64,000 bases of DNA from Unio delphinus (taxonomy: Eukaryota; Mollusca; Bivalvia; Unionida; Unionidae), in contig JAQISU010001235.1 of NCBI GenBank assembly GCA_029339505.1, positions 33,393,315-33,457,314 on the forward strand, written 5' to 3'. Position 1 is the first letter of the stretch. Each line of letters starts with the position of its first letter. Shown in pieces: positions 24,037-36,340 of the stretch. A model generated the notes under the pieces. That model was given only the letters and a program-made list of their open reading frames with translations. It was not told the DNA's origin and did not search any database. The translations under genes were made by a program, and so were the position numbers.

Positions 24037-24070
24037 TACTCTGGTTAAATAAAGTCTTTATTGTTATTCC
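24037..24070 (+). mobile_element. LINE 3' terminus directly after the 37 bp array
   Basis: The sequence TTAAATAAAGTCTTTATT continues the array and matches the last bases before the ATT-repeat tail of the LINE at 45.3 kb (CTAAATAAAGTCTTTATT). The array therefore sits inside an old LINE 3' end in plus orientation. Confidence 0.7.
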
Positions 24071-24830
24071 AAACTGTAAACTTGTGAAAGATGGTCTCCT
24101 ATGTCTTATCTTAGGAAACATACCTTCATTCTGTCACATTAGAATGATCTTGACATCAGCTGCATTAAACTGATACAAAGACAACTGCAGTCATAACGGG
24201 GAATTTTTTCGATACTGAAATTTAGTTCAGTGTATTCCTGTGTTGTAGTCACTAGGAAACTTAAAATGAGAAGCCTTAGGGGTGGGAGTGAGGGGGATGT
24301 TAAATCAATTCATTCCTGCTTTATCATAAACCTGTGTCATTATTAAAAGAAGTTTAGCATATTTGCATATAAGGTACATTCTTCTGTGATAAGCCACCCT
24401 TTTAAAAACATTGTACAAGTTGGGACAAGGAGATAAACTGTGATTTTCTTTAATTCTATGGATGTTCACTTTTACAAAATGAGTGCTTTTTCTAAAGTAG
24501 AGATTGAAATGTTGCGATCACTAAATAATGCTTCATCGATATAACATGACTTCTTACAGGTAGAGGCATACAATACTGCTAACAACTCTGGGAGAGATTC
24601 AATTTAATTAACATGTCTTGATAGAGTAAATTACAAACACAAGAATAGTCCTGTGAAATAAAAAGATAAAATCAATGAAAAGTATTAAGTAAAAACATGG
24701 GTGATTTACTCATTGATCCGCCACATAGACTTTCTGTTGTGGCAGTAGTGATTTATTCATTGTAAATGATCAGCTGCACAGACTTTAAATTGATGTGATC
24801 TCAATAACTGTGTGATATTTAAAAGAATTC
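24071..24830. other. Non-coding sequence, nothing recognised
   Basis: Neither a coding segment nor a mobile-element signature could be identified in this stretch. It lies upstream of the first recognised ferlin exon and may be intron. Confidence 0.5.
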
Positions 24831-24834
24831 ACTC

Positions 24835-25330
24835 TCCAATGACTTCTCAAAAACTGCTAAGCAGAATTCGACCACATTTGACAGGGAGAATTCTGGTATT
24901 TTCGGCTTTCAAACAAATAAAAAAAAGTTTGCAGTTCACCATCAAATATGGCTGCTATTTATAAAGTATACTTGTTTTTAAAAGCTACTCGACAGAATTT
25001 GTCATATGAAGAATTTTTAACTTTATACAAATGATTCCACTCTGCCATTCAATATGGCTGCATTTACTAAAAATAAAAAATAAACAAATGTAATAACTTC
25101 TTCTAAACATATTAATAATATTTTGATATACATGTATAGTGTTTGAAGGTCTTATACAAATGATGCTGATCTGTCATTAAATATGGCCACCAAACATAAA
25201 TATTTTTATCTAAAACAAAAACAACCTGCTAAACAGACTTTGACCAACTTTGACACATCAAATTTTGGCATATGGGGCATTTTTCTAGACAAATGATGCT
25301 AATATGGCATCAGATATGGATGTAGATTTT
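24835..25330. repeat. Old tandem repeat, about four diverged units of 120-130 bp
   Basis: Units share AAACTGCTAAGCAGAATTYGACC, TTTGGTATATGG-like and ATCAAATATGGCTGC or ATTAAATATGGCCACC phrases in the same order. Divergence is high, so unit borders are approximate. Confidence 0.6.
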
Positions 25331-25750
25331 AAAATACGAGAAAGCTAGAAACAGTTGTTTTCATGACATGCACTCAAAATCATGGGAAGAAATTTTCTGC
25401 AGATTTAGAATGAAAATGAATGGAGCTAGTAATGCTTTCAGAGCTTTAGATGAGCAGTGTGTCTGAGTATTTATGCAAATTTCAATTCATTCAAAGTATA
25501 CCAAACAAGTTTAAACCTGTAGTTGCTTGTATAATTCTCTTGCATTTAAGACACAGCTGATTTTTCATCATGGCCAATTCAGTGAATATTATTAGATAAA
25601 CCATGGTTGGAATTTATTGCAGCCCTCACTCTTTGTGAAAGAATTAGAATCATTAGAATAATGTTTCTTTATTTATTTTGACATTAAAATCTTTAATATG
25701 TATTAGGGTTTATTAATTAAGGTTTTAATATATATTGTTTTATCTTTCAG

Positions 25751-25809
25751 GTGTATCCCACTACACAAAAATCATAGAAAATGCTGAAGACAGTGCATTG
25801 TTTGATGAG
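25751..25809 (+). CDS. otof: Otoferlin-like ferlin, internal exon A (C2A domain)
   Basis: A 59 nt exon is bounded by TATCTTTCAG and GTAGTA. Read with two bases completing a split codon, it gives VSHYTKIIENAEDSALFDE. That matches the region of vertebrate otoferlin with SRVLENCEDVADFDE in the first C2 domain; all other frames contain stops. Otoferlin is a multi-C2 tail-anchored membrane protein that acts as a calcium sensor in synaptic vesicle fusion in hair cells. Invertebrate homologues are less well studied. The exon ends at a codon boundary, and the next exon (29450) begins at one, so the join is in phase. The preceding exon, carrying the start codon, was not found by eye. Dysferlin-type ferlins differ clearly at this position. 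Confidence 0.85.
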
Positions 25810-26785
25810 GTAGTATATTTTGTTTCTCACTTTTATAGATTTTTATTGTATTTGAATCATACCATTGAATCAGTGAGAGTTAGCTACCTTTGATATGATT
25901 TTAGTCAAGGTACATTACTCCAATTGCCTTGGCACTAAGTAACCTACTTGTGTTGATGTACTTTAAAACACAAAATCAACATTAAAAAAACATTGGATAA
26001 AACCAGATATAGTCATGGTAAGTTGAACCGATCAAGCATATTTCTTGTGAAAATCAGAATGCAAGTTGAGTGATACCTTGTAAGAAAAATAACAAAATTG
26101 TCTTTATTAGACAGGCATCATTTACATACAGGACCAGAATTCTCTATGTGCTTTACAGTTTGTAGATTTAGGACTCTGTGTTGCATAAAAGTGAATGTCT
26201 GTTATAAATTGATGTCTGCTATATAGAGTTGTCTGCTAAAGCAAATATGTTATACTGCTAAACATTGATTATATAGCTGACACTTCTGACCTTATAGATC
26301 AACCCCCAAACAACACAACTTATTCTGTATAAATGTCTCCCGTCAAAGACAACCAGTTATCCAGGCCAAATTCATATCTACCAATGGGTCTGGATAATCT
26401 AAGTTTTACTGTAAAGTGAAATCTCTTCTTATGACAACCAGCCAAATGAAACCATCTTTTTTACACAGGCACCTCACTCTAAAGGAATCTTTGTATAATA
26501 CAGTCTTATATATAAGGTCATTTATGGTCATTACCATTACAGTATGTAATAGCAGTACAATGTACCCCATTATAAAGCAACCTGACATAACACTATTCAC
26601 TATATTGCTCTCTTGAACAGCAATATACTGTATGATCATTGTACAAGAACATTAGGTGAGTTCCATCTACAGTTGAACTTGCATTAAATGACCATATATG
26701 GGAACTGAGAAGATGCTGATGGTCCCTGAAGAGAGATCATTTAATACATGGGTTTTGTCAAAAGAAGAAACAAATTCAATGGTCC
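25810..26785. other. Intron sequence with MITE-like debris
   Basis: This is the first part of the 3.64 kb intron. The stretch around 26200-26420 contains CCAGTTATCCAGG and GTCTGGATAATCTAAG phrases and ends GTTTTACTGTA, which looks like the end of a pogo/Tigger-type MITE. Borders are not clear. Open frames on both strands at 26406-26639 lack domains. Confidence 0.4.
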
Positions 26786-26793
26786 CATAAGAC

Positions 26794-27108
26794 CAGAGGC
26801 GTAGCTAGGGGGGGGGCAGGGGGGTACATATGTCCCCGGGCGCCAAGGTACAGGGGCGCCAAAATGAGGCTTACAACGTTACATTATAATAAGTAAACAA
26901 GGGTAATAAATCGGTCACAAGATCGGTGCAGCGGCTCAGCAGACGTGTCATCTGATACGTCTGCCATCCACAGTGATGATGCTGCCTGCCAACAACTTGT
27001 TGTTTTCCTTATTCAATGTAATAGAAAAATGTGATTAAACGGGGAGGGGGCTGGGGTGCCAATTTTATAGTTCATCCGCGGGCGCAAAATATCATAGCTA
27101 CGCCTCTG
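26794..27108. mobile_element. hAT-type non-autonomous DNA transposon with target-site duplication
   Basis: The element begins CAGAGGCGTAGCTA and ends TAGCTACGCCTCTG, perfect terminal inverted repeats. It is flanked by an 8 bp direct repeat CATAAGAC at 26786-26793 and 27109-27116, the duplication length typical of hAT. Its 315 bp are GC-richer than the surroundings and contain no transposase, so it must have been moved in trans. It lies in the intron between ferlin exons A and B. Confidence 0.93.
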
Positions 27109-27917
27109 CATAAGACATTGTTTCTTAATTACAAGACATGTTTTTAACACAGAAAACTTAAATTTGTACATCAATACTGTGATCTCTTGAAAATTATTCC
27201 ACATTGGACAACTTTTTTTCTAATCTCATTGGTGCTGTGATTGTGATACTGTAGTGTAATTTAATGGATATGTTTTTGTCATCATACAGGAGACACAACT
27301 GTAACATAAATTCTCATATAAAATGGTTGCAAATGGCTTTCAATTCTTTTGTATTATTTCATTAATATAATTACATCTTACACTGGGTTCCAATTGTTTT
27401 GTATTATTTAATTAATATAATGTATACATGTATTTTCACAACACTATTGTTTAGTGTTCTATTTATATCTATAATAAGGGATTCCTAGAAGAAATGTAGA
27501 CTTTTCAAATTTAAATCTTATTGCTTGAATTGATAATATTTGCTCAGAGAGTCTTATAGGAAAACAGGTTAAAATGTTAACCGGTTGATATACAAAGGAT
27601 TCAGCGGGATCCATATCAATGATGTTCATGAATCAGCAATTAAGGATTCAACTAAAACCTAAAGAAGAATATAGAGTATATTCAATTCCACTTTCTGAAC
27701 TTTAGATAGTGGTCATGGTGTGAGATTGGTGGAGCTAACTTCATGATCAGTCACAATGGAAAGTATGACACAAAAAAATAAAATGTAAATATTGAAGTTT
27801 AACTGTAATGAAGACAAAACTGGTAGATCATGCTGTAGTATTTTATCCAAGTTATATATTTTTTAACAAGTACTGTACATTTTGCAACTGTCAATAATGT
27901 GGACAATCTAGGAACAA

Positions 27918-28120
27918 TTTACCTATAAGTCAAGTCTGTCTGCAATCTGCAAAGACCCATATCTGCCATCGCATAATGTGCCAGCAGATCTGAGTCTGTG
28001 CATTTTGTTATGAATAATCAATAGAATGAACAACATAGACCCTGATCTGCAGGTGCATTATGCTGTAGCAAATTATAATCTTTGTTGTTGGCTGTTTTAC
28101 TAAATTTATAAGCAAGTGTA
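27918..28120. mobile_element. Foldback MITE, family member 3
   Basis: Ends TTTACCTATAAGTCAAGTC and TTTATAAGCAAGTGTA are related inverted repeats. The interior contains GCCATCGCATAATGTGCCAG, CAGATCTGAGTC and ACATAGACCCTGATCTGC, shared with the members at 16.0 and 20.0 kb. Confidence 0.7.
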
Positions 28121-28538
28121 CATGGTACCTTTTCACATCATAGCAGTGCAAAGCTTGATTTTTATCAATTAACAGCAAAGAGCAACTACTTTATTCATAA
28201 TTCCAGATCTGGTAAAGTTTTCAGAGTTATGCTGATATCAAATCCATAATTTTGGGATTAATAACTTTTCAAATGATGTATATTTACAAGGTGTTTGACC
28301 ACCAGGACAGTTTGTTTTTAATAAATCTTCACATTTCTTTTGTGTACTGAGGCTCAGATATGTAGTCTTTATTTTAGGTAATTATAAAGAGGTAATATTT
28401 ATATCTGTTTCTGAACTTCAAAATATTAAATAAAAGGTCATGTTTAACTTATTGTATGCAGTGACAGATTCCATAATTCGATATCATTGATTGCAAGGTG
28501 AGGCTATTTCAATGTTCACTAACTAATGGATTGACAGG

Positions 28539-28905
28539 CATGGCCACCTACAATGACCCCTTTTCAGTTTGTGGACATTTAGTAATGTAGAGACAATATG
28601 GCCACCTACAATGACCCCTTTTCAGTCTGTGGACATTTAGTAATATAGAGACAATATGGCCACCTACAATGACCCCTTTTCAGTCTGTGGACATTTATAC
28701 ATTTAGTAATGTAGAGACAATATGGCCACCTACAATGACCCCTTTTCAGTCTGTGGACATTTAGTAATGTAGAGACAATATGGCCACCTTCAGTGACCCC
28801 TTTTCAGTCTGTGGACATTTAGTAATATAGAGACAATATGGCCACCTACATTGACCCCTTTTCAGTCTGTGGGCATTTAGTAAGTTATAGACAATATAGC
28901 CACCT
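28539..28905. repeat. 58 bp minisatellite, six copies
   Basis: Units start with TGGCCACCTACAATGACCCC and include TTTTCAGTCTGTGGACATTT then TAGTAATGTAGAGACAATA. One unit has a 10 bp internal insertion. The array lies in the intron between exons A and B, 0.55 kb upstream of exon B. Confidence 0.95.
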
Positions 28906-29449
28906 TCAGATGTCAGATTCAACAGTTGACAGAAGCCTCTTCACTCCAACATAGCAGATTTATTCTGGGGGTATTTTTGCTAATTTTAAGTTTTCTATGA
29001 CCCAATTCAAAATATGTCAAAAAGGTATTTTTGAGTAGTAACACTTTAGTGGGTTCACCCAGAAATGGTACACGCCTTTATTCAGGGGAGATAAATTTTA
29101 TTGACATGTAGTTTAATGATACAGCATCATTCTGATATAAATTATTTTAAAAATTAATTAAATCTTTGAATAGTATAGTGTTCTACATTCAGTGTGCCCT
29201 TTTCCCTTCTCTCTGGCCAGAAGGAACAACAGCTTTACAAAGTTAATTGTCTTCCCGAAAAACATGTACTGGTCCTCCAGATTTGCTTTTCATAAGCTTG
29301 AACTACTCATTACAAGGACCAGCTACTTCGGTTGTTTGGTTTGCCTGACCAGAAATAATTGCCATCAGGCAGTCACTCATATTGTCTTATTTGCAAAGTT
29401 GTCATATACGACATAATAAAATCTTAAGATCAGTCATTTATTTTTCCAG

Positions 29450-29538
29450 ATATTTCAATGGCCTGTGGCCAGGCCAATTGAGAAAGAAGAATTCATTGAT
29501 ATACAGCTTTTCAACTACAATAAATACCTCAGCAACAA
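29450..29538 (+). CDS. otof: Otoferlin-like ferlin, internal exon B (C2A domain)
   Basis: An 89 nt exon is bounded by a TTTTTCCAG acceptor and a consensus GTAAGT donor. It starts at a codon boundary and encodes IFQWPVARPIEKEEFIDIQ followed by LFNYNKYLSN, then the first two bases of a Lys codon. This corresponds to the otoferlin C2A segment with FRWPVASSI and NYSKVFSNK. The two leftover bases AA are completed by the first A of the exon at 40846, giving the conserved K before LIGTFRM. It follows exon A after a 3.64 kb intron and precedes exon C after 11.3 kb. Confidence 0.9.
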
Positions 29539-29709
29539 GTAAGTTCAACTCTTTACATGTTAATATTTTTTAAAGGTTAATGAATTATGTGCCTTCTGTT
29601 CTATTCTATGTTTTATTGCCACACACACACACACACACCAATGCCAAATTTTGGCTGTTATGGTCTTTGTTTGATTTTAGACATTGTCTTTGCATACTGA
29701 ACTGAACTT

Positions 29710-29832
29710 TTTTCAAAAGCCCCTAATCAAATATCATCCATCTCATATGGACAATTTCCAGTCTGTTCAATATTTCAAAAGCCCCTAATCAAATATCATC
29801 CATCTCATATGGACACTTTCCAGTCTGTTCAA
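29710..29832. repeat. 60 bp tandem duplication
   Basis: Two nearly identical copies of a 60 bp unit containing TTCAAAAGCCCCTAATCAAA and ATCATCCATCTCATATGGAC lie head to tail just after exon B. Confidence 0.9.
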
Positions 29833-30112
29833 TTTTTCATAAGTACCAGATTGGCAACAGCATTCACCTTGTATAAATGCTGTGTAGTTTATTATATTTT
29901 TAATAGTTGCTTTAAATTTCAGTTATGAAATTTGTATGTTTAGATGGGGGATGAATTGACAACTTTTGCATATAGAGATCTGTAACATCACCAGTGTGCA
30001 ATCCAGATGTGGAAAAAGTTATGCCCAAGGGTCCCTTCCAGGTCTTAAAGTGGGGTGATTCGATGAATAAAACAACAGGGATAGCAAATATTTTACCTTT
30101 TTCTTGTTTGTT

Positions 30113-30326
30113 TAAGAAATATAAAGACATATCAATTTCACATGCACCCACATCATGGATTGAGTAAATTCATCAAAATTTCATCAATAGATAAGAAATA
30201 TAAAGACATTAATTTTACATACACGCACATCATATACTGAGTAATTTCATCAATAGATAAGAAATATAAAGACATATTAATTTCACATGCACCCACATCA
30301 TGGACTGAGTAAATTCATCAATAGAT
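30113..30326. repeat. About 65-75 bp tandem repeat, three copies
   Basis: Units contain AAGAAATATAAAGACATAT, CACATGCACCCACATCATGG and ATTCATCAATAGAT. The middle copy is the most diverged. Confidence 0.88.
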
Positions 30327-30636
30327 ATTAACTTTTTTGAGCATTATATGTTGGAATCAGTCTTGATAAAGCCAGTTTGGATTGGATCTAGAAAAGATAC
30401 TTAATAATCATGTGAATGAGATGGTTATTTATAATGCAAAATTTAATGATGATAGTGTCTCTGACACCCTATTCCACAATCTGCCTCTCATAAACTGCAC
30501 TATAACAACGTTAAACCACATTACTCATGTACAAAGGTAAACAACAGATACAAGCAAGTGGTATTGTTCCTTAACTGATACAATAAAAGGATATATTTTT
30601 AATGGAAAATAAAAATTAGTATTGTTTATAAAACAT

Positions 30637-31757
30637 ATATGGAATTATCAACATATATAATTAATGTATGGAATTATCAACATATATAATAAATGTATGG
30701 AATTATTAACATATATAATAAATACATGGAATTATCTACACATATAATTAATGTATGGAATTATCAACACATATAATTATTTTATGGAATTATCTACACA
30801 TATAATTAATGTATGGAATTATCAACACATATAATTATTTTATGGAATTATCAACACATATAATTAATGTATGGAATTATCAACACATATAATTAATGTA
30901 TGGAATTATCAACAAATATAATTAATATAAAGGAATTATCAACAAATATAAATAATGTATGGAATTATCAACAAATATAATAAATGTATGGAATTATCAA
31001 CAAATATAATTAATGTATGGAATTATCAACAAATATAATTAATATAAAGGAATTATCAACAAATATAATTAATATATGGAATTATCAACAAATATAATAA
31101 ATGTATGGAATTATCAACAAATATAATTAATATAAAGGAATTATCAACAAATATAATTAATGTATGAAATTATCAACAAATATAATTAATATAAAGGAAT
31201 TATCAACAAAATAATTAATGTATGGATTATCAACAAATATAATTAATGTATGGAATTATCAACACATATAATTAATTTATGGAATTATCAACACATATAA
31301 TTAATGTATGGAATTATCAACAAATAAATTTAATGTATGGAATTATCAACACATATAATAAATGTATGAAATTATCAACAAATGTAATTAATATAAAGGA
31401 ATTATCAACAAATATAATTAATGTATGGAATTATCAACAAATATAATAAATGTATGGAATTATCAACAAATATAATTAATGTATGGAATTATCAACAAAT
31501 ATAATTAATATAAAGGAATTATCAACAAATATAATTAATATATGGAATTATCAACAAATATAATTAATTTATGGAATTATCATCACATAAAATAAAGGTA
31601 TGGAATTATCAACAAATATAATAAATTTATGGAATAATCAACATATATAATTAATGTATGGAATTTTCAACAAATACAATTAATGTATCAACATATATAA
31701 CAAATTGCATAGAATTATCAACATTGAATTATCAACAAATATAATTAATGTATGGAA
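30637..31757. repeat. 29 bp AT-rich minisatellite, about 38 copies
   Basis: Units of GTATGGAATTATCAACA followed by AATATAATTAAT run through about 1.1 kb. There are two alternating forms (GTATGG and ATAAAGG starts) and ACACATAT versus ACAAATAT variants. Left-hand copies favour ACACATAT or ACATATAT and central copies favour ACAAATAT, so homogenisation is local. Lies within the ferlin intron between exons B and C. Confidence 0.95.
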
Positions 31758-31759
31758 TG

Positions 31760-32590
31760 ATCCAATTGGTATAAACGTGTTTTCTTTAGCTGGGAATAAG
31801 AATGGCAAAATATATACTTATAGTTTTTAATCCTAAATTTTCTCACAATGTACCTAGTTCTGTAAATTTGAAATGCATGAGCCCATGTCAAGGGTTCTAA
31901 AGCTTGATTACACATTTCAAAATTGTACTGTAATTTTGACTACATTCCAAGTGTGATTACATCCTCCTTACTGCACTCAAACATTATATTCCATAGCATC
32001 TTTTTGACAATTGCAATTGAAAGACTATGTATACATATTTTTCCCATATAATGATTCCAAACATTCAATGACAAAACAGAAACACACTTGCAGATGTCAA
32101 CACACTGCTCCCTCACTGCTGAAATCAGATGTACTGCATGTAGAATTGGCACAGATAAATCCAGTCATTATCACAAAAAGTAGTAAAATCTTAAAAAATA
32201 CCAAATCTATTCATTCTAGACTAAATGGAAACATTGTTGCAATACGTATTCATTCACAATATGACTCTAAATTTCACTTTTAAGTAGACCAAAATGCCAT
32301 TTTCTTTTGAAAGTGATGTCTAGTGTGACTAAGTTCAAATTTATCTGGGCATTAATAATGTTGTTGTTGTGTAATGATGAATCTATGCTTGTGTATTTAG
32401 TTTGGAATACAGTATAAATTAAGTTACTTTGTTTCGTTTAGTTTATTTTTGATTATATAATTAAGCCTTAGGTAGAATAAGAAAATAAGCTTGTAATCAA
32501 AAGGTTACTGTATTTGTCGGGGAAAATATTCTCATTTTTTTGGGATTGATATACTGTACTACAAAAACTCATTCATATTTTCCCATACAT
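31760..32590. other. Intronic sequence, nothing recognised
   Basis: Apart from small overlapping frames on both strands that show no domain, nothing stands out in this part of the intron between ferlin exons B and C. Confidence 0.5.
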
Positions 32591-32595
32591 ACCTA

Positions 32596-32830
32596 TAAGT
32601 ATTAAGAGTGAATTGTACTATCCGTAAATTGCAATGACATCGCTATTCTTGATGTATTAAATGCGAATCATACTATCCGTAAATTGCAATGACGTTGTTA
32701 TTCTTGATGTATTAAGTGTGAATCCTACTATCTGTAAATTGCAATGATGTCATTATTATTGATGCATTAAGAGTGAATCATATCCTCCGTAAATTGAAAT
32801 GACATCACTATTAATAATGTATTAATAGTT
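32596..32830. repeat. About 58-60 bp repeat, four copies
   Basis: Units share TATTAAGAGTGAATCRTACT, ATCCGTAAATTGCAATGACR and ATTCTTGATG. Substitutions between copies are frequent. Confidence 0.88.
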
Positions 32831-34301
32831 CATTGTGTATAAAAAAGCAAGCACAATAAATAAAACAGCTTATACACATCTGGTAAGGTTATTTGTAAAT
32901 ACTTGTACAGGCATGGATCTGAGAATATCGTTTAGATGGGCGTAAACAAGTAAACATGGCATATGTGGGATGTAACCACTAGTAGGAGGGTTCTAGGCAA
33001 TTCGGAGACAGACATTTCAGAGAATCAATGATTCAGAGAGGGAACATTTCAGAAACAAACAAATTTGGAGATCGTGAGCTATGAACTCAGAGATCGAAAT
33101 ATTGAGCATGAATGCAAGATTTGTTAACTAGATTTACATTAAAGAAAACATGCTTTAATGAATTTAGCTTTGTTAGAAATGTCCATGGGTACATACGTAA
33201 ATAAGAATCTTGTACGAAGAAGCCACTACAACATATGAATGAAGGCGTATAATATAATAATAATCAAACACTATGTAACATTCTTGTAGTAGCTGTCTGC
33301 AAACCCAAGCTGCTGGACATTTAGCCAAACAAATTGATCAAATAGAAATGCCAGACGTGCATCTGTACATTTAAAGCATTCTTAACAGCGTTAATTGTTG
33401 ATCATTCAATGTCTTTAACAATTTCTTCAGAATTCAATCTCGATTGCAGTAACCTATAAATCCTAATCTGTATTATCTTGGGTCTATTTTAAGCACCCTG
33501 TGGGTGCCATATGGGGATTATTTTTTGCACCATATGTCATTGCTACAAGGATGGGCCTAAAATAAAAATTGAAAGTTTGAAAATCAGGCAAGTTGTTTAT
33601 GTTATGCACAATATAACATCAAAATTTAACAAGTTGCATAAGGTATTAGTCAAGTTGATATTAGCCAATCAGATGTTGATATTAATTTTAAATTTAAAAA
33701 AATTGTACACAAAATATTTAAGTTCAAACTCTATATTGCAATTTATTTCAGTTATTAAGGTTAAAGATCATAAAAGTTATTGTGATGGACTTTTGTCTTG
33801 GCAGTTAGTTATTAGTGCTACCCTTCCTAAACTACATGGGGGAAAGTCATCAAATTTAGCATAAAGTTTCATTTTAGGTCCAGTTGGCCTTTAATGAAAA
33901 TGGCCTTCTTTCAACATTCATTATGGCTGTCATGTTAGTCATATATATTCATCACATCCTAGAAATTTAAAATGTCGAGATTTTCAAAATTTGATTGGAA
34001 GATTTCATCTAAAATAAGGAGAATATTCATCAACCCAATTTAAAGTATATATAAGAACCAAACGAAAATGGCATTCATGAAATGAATTGAAACAATTGTA
34101 TCTAACTGTCATTAGATAGCAAAGGTACAGTACATATTTTAAAATCATACAAAAATAATCACAACTTTTTACATTACACATTTTCAAAGTTTGTTTTTCT
34201 AAAATCTTGGCCAAATATATGTATATCATTGATATCGAATTCCTGTTTTTTCCAGTAAGATTGACAGTGAACAGTATTGTTGAGGAAGAAAGCAATTACA
34301 T

Positions 34302-34456
34302 GCTGAAAAGCTGTTAGCCCATTAAAGCTGAAAAGCTGTTAGTTCATTAAAACTGAAAAGCAGTTAGCCCATTAAAACTGAAAAGCTGTTAGTTCATTAA
34401 AGCTGGAAAGCAATTAGCCCATTAAAACTGAAAAGCTGTTAGCACTTTAAAGCTGA
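34302..34456. repeat. 25 bp minisatellite, about six copies
   Basis: Units of GAAAAGCTGTTAGCCCATT followed by AAAACT or AAAGCT. Confidence 0.93.
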
Positions 34457-34979
34457 AGAGGATATACATTATGTGTGTGTAAAAATGGCATGTAACTGTG
34501 GAGATTGATGGAATAGATGATTCTATTTATCATCTTGTTTTTCAAGACAATTGTACACAGAGTTGGAACAAGACACTTCAGCAACCATTATGGTGTCAAT
34601 AAACATATGCTAAAATGTCATTTGCTGAATTGTTTAGTATTTTATTCAGAGCATGCACTAGAGCATCTTGTTGCTCATGCTGAAATATTTCTGCGAGTTT
34701 CTAGGTATGTTAATATTTTTAAATATCTAGGTCACTAATGAGCTTTGAATGAATTTCTCCCCTTTATGCAGCATACATGTGTGATGTTCATCGAATTTTA
34801 CTAGTAACTATAGTGCTAGTGATATGGGCTTGGAGATTGTGCACTGTTGGACCCAGAAAAGTCATGTCATAAGGGGAGAGGGTGATGAATAATAAGTGGG
34901 AATTTTGGAACAGGGACAGGAAGGATTGAAGGCATGACACATAGTGAGAGAATTGTCCTTGAATTCTGGAGGTGCACAT

Positions 34980-35330
34980 GTAATAATAATAATAATCATG
35001 AGTACTTTGTAGCGCCTAATCTTTAGAAGCTCTAAGCGCTTTACAACATCTATAATGATATGACAACAGAAAAACAAAAAACAAAAACCATAAAATTGGA
35101 AAACAAAAAAAATGCTGAAAATATTTAAGGTGCGAAACATTATTAGGTCTTTAAGTTTGTTCTTGCAGTCGAAAAAGGTGAGTTTTAAGAGCACTCCTGA
35201 AAGTGATCACTGTGTCCTTGTGTCTAATTTCAATGGGCAATTTGTGCCACATTGCTGGGCCCTGGTATGCAAAAGAACATTTTCCATATGACTACCTTTT
35301 CATAGTGGGAGTAATGAATATATGATTGTC
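34980..35330 (-). pseudogene. 5'-truncated LINE 3' end (CR1/Jockey group), minus strand
   Basis: Reading the minus strand from about 35330 down, broken frames spell the end of a non-LTR reverse transcriptase ORF: a GPSNVAQ-type WNSLP box, an FRSALKTHLF-like segment, then a 3' end with TAAAGCGCTTAGAGCTTCT and GGCGCTACAAAGTACT. The copy terminates in an (ATT)n tail at 34981-34996 on the plus strand as (AAT)n. Stops and frameshifts make it a relic. It lies in the intron upstream of exon C. Confidence 0.65.
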
Positions 35331-35459
35331 AGAAGAGGGGTGTAAGTATCTTGCTGGTGTGTACACATGTATTCATCTTAAAATTCTTATCACCAACCAT
35401 GAACAGATGATGATCATATCGATATTGGATCATCACTAAAGATTTCTGGTGATTTGTAT

Positions 35460-36005
35460 ATTCTCTAAAGTGAAAATGGTGCCAAATTGACAACCTGCAT
35501 GGCTGCCATGTGGCCATGTTAATCTTTAATATTGTTATTGCTAATCTTCCTGAATGGATGGATGGTCATCTAAAATGGTCTTTTCAAGATTGATTTCTTG
35601 AAACTTGTAGAAGGTCCTAGTGAAAATGGCACTGGTCTGATATCCAACATCACCATCATGTTGGCTGTCCTAATAATCTTAATTTTGCTCCTCCTCTTGG
35701 TCATATCAGCTTGGGTATTTTACTTGAAGACTTCCATTTTATTAAATAAAAAGGATGACAATTTAACATCCAACTTCACTGCCAAGGCCATCATGAAGAA
35801 TTTTCTATTGTTTCTCCTCCTAAACAGATGGTCATATTTACTTGAGTTGCCACTGAAATAGTTTTTATAACATTTAGATTATTCAAAATAAAAATGGTGC
35901 CAATCTGAAATTTAATAAGGAAGCCATAGTAGCCATCTTGAATATATTTTCATTGCTCCTTTTTCTGATTAGATGGTCATTTTGACATGGGTTTTTTTTC
36001 ACAAA
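35460..36005. repeat. Diverged tandem repeat of about 130-150 bp units
   Basis: About four units repeat AAAATGGTGCCAATCTGA, ACATCNCCATCATGTTGGC-like, TTGCTCCTCCT and GATGGTCAT in order. The 87-codon plus-strand frame here has a hydrophobic stretch only because of the repeat's base composition. Confidence 0.65.
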
Positions 36006-36006
36006 A

Positions 36007-36340
36007 AGATTTTTATTAATAGGTAGATGATTTGTTATTGTGTGCCTGGAACTATTACTCTGTTTAAAGACAGTTATTCACTCCTCCAATTTGTAAATCA
36101 TAATCTAGATTTTTTTACTAATAGATTTTTATTAACATTAAGATAATTTATTATTGTGGTCCTGGCACTAACCCTCTGTTTAAAAGCAGTTATTCTCTCC
36201 TCCAATTTGTAAATCATGGTCAAGATTTTTCACTAATAGATTTTTCTTAACAGGTAGATAATTTATTATTGTGTTCCTGGCACTAATCCTCTGTTGAAAG
36301 GCAGTTATTCTCTCCTCCAATTTGTAAATCATAGTTTAGA
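36007..36340. repeat. About 116 bp tandem repeat, three copies
   Basis: Units share AGATTTTTATTAACAGGTAG, TTATTATTGTGTKCCTGGCA, CTCTGTTTAAAGGCAGTTAT and CTCCTCCAATTTGTAAATCA. Confidence 0.93.

Noticed and set aside
25751..25809. Dysferlin or myoferlin identity for the ferlin exons
   Set aside because: Their first C2 domains have different wording at all three exons; the match is to the otoferlin/Fer1L6 branch.
33511..33864. 117-codon plus-strand frame as a gene
   Set aside because: No recognisable domain, AT-rich low-complexity composition and no splice context.
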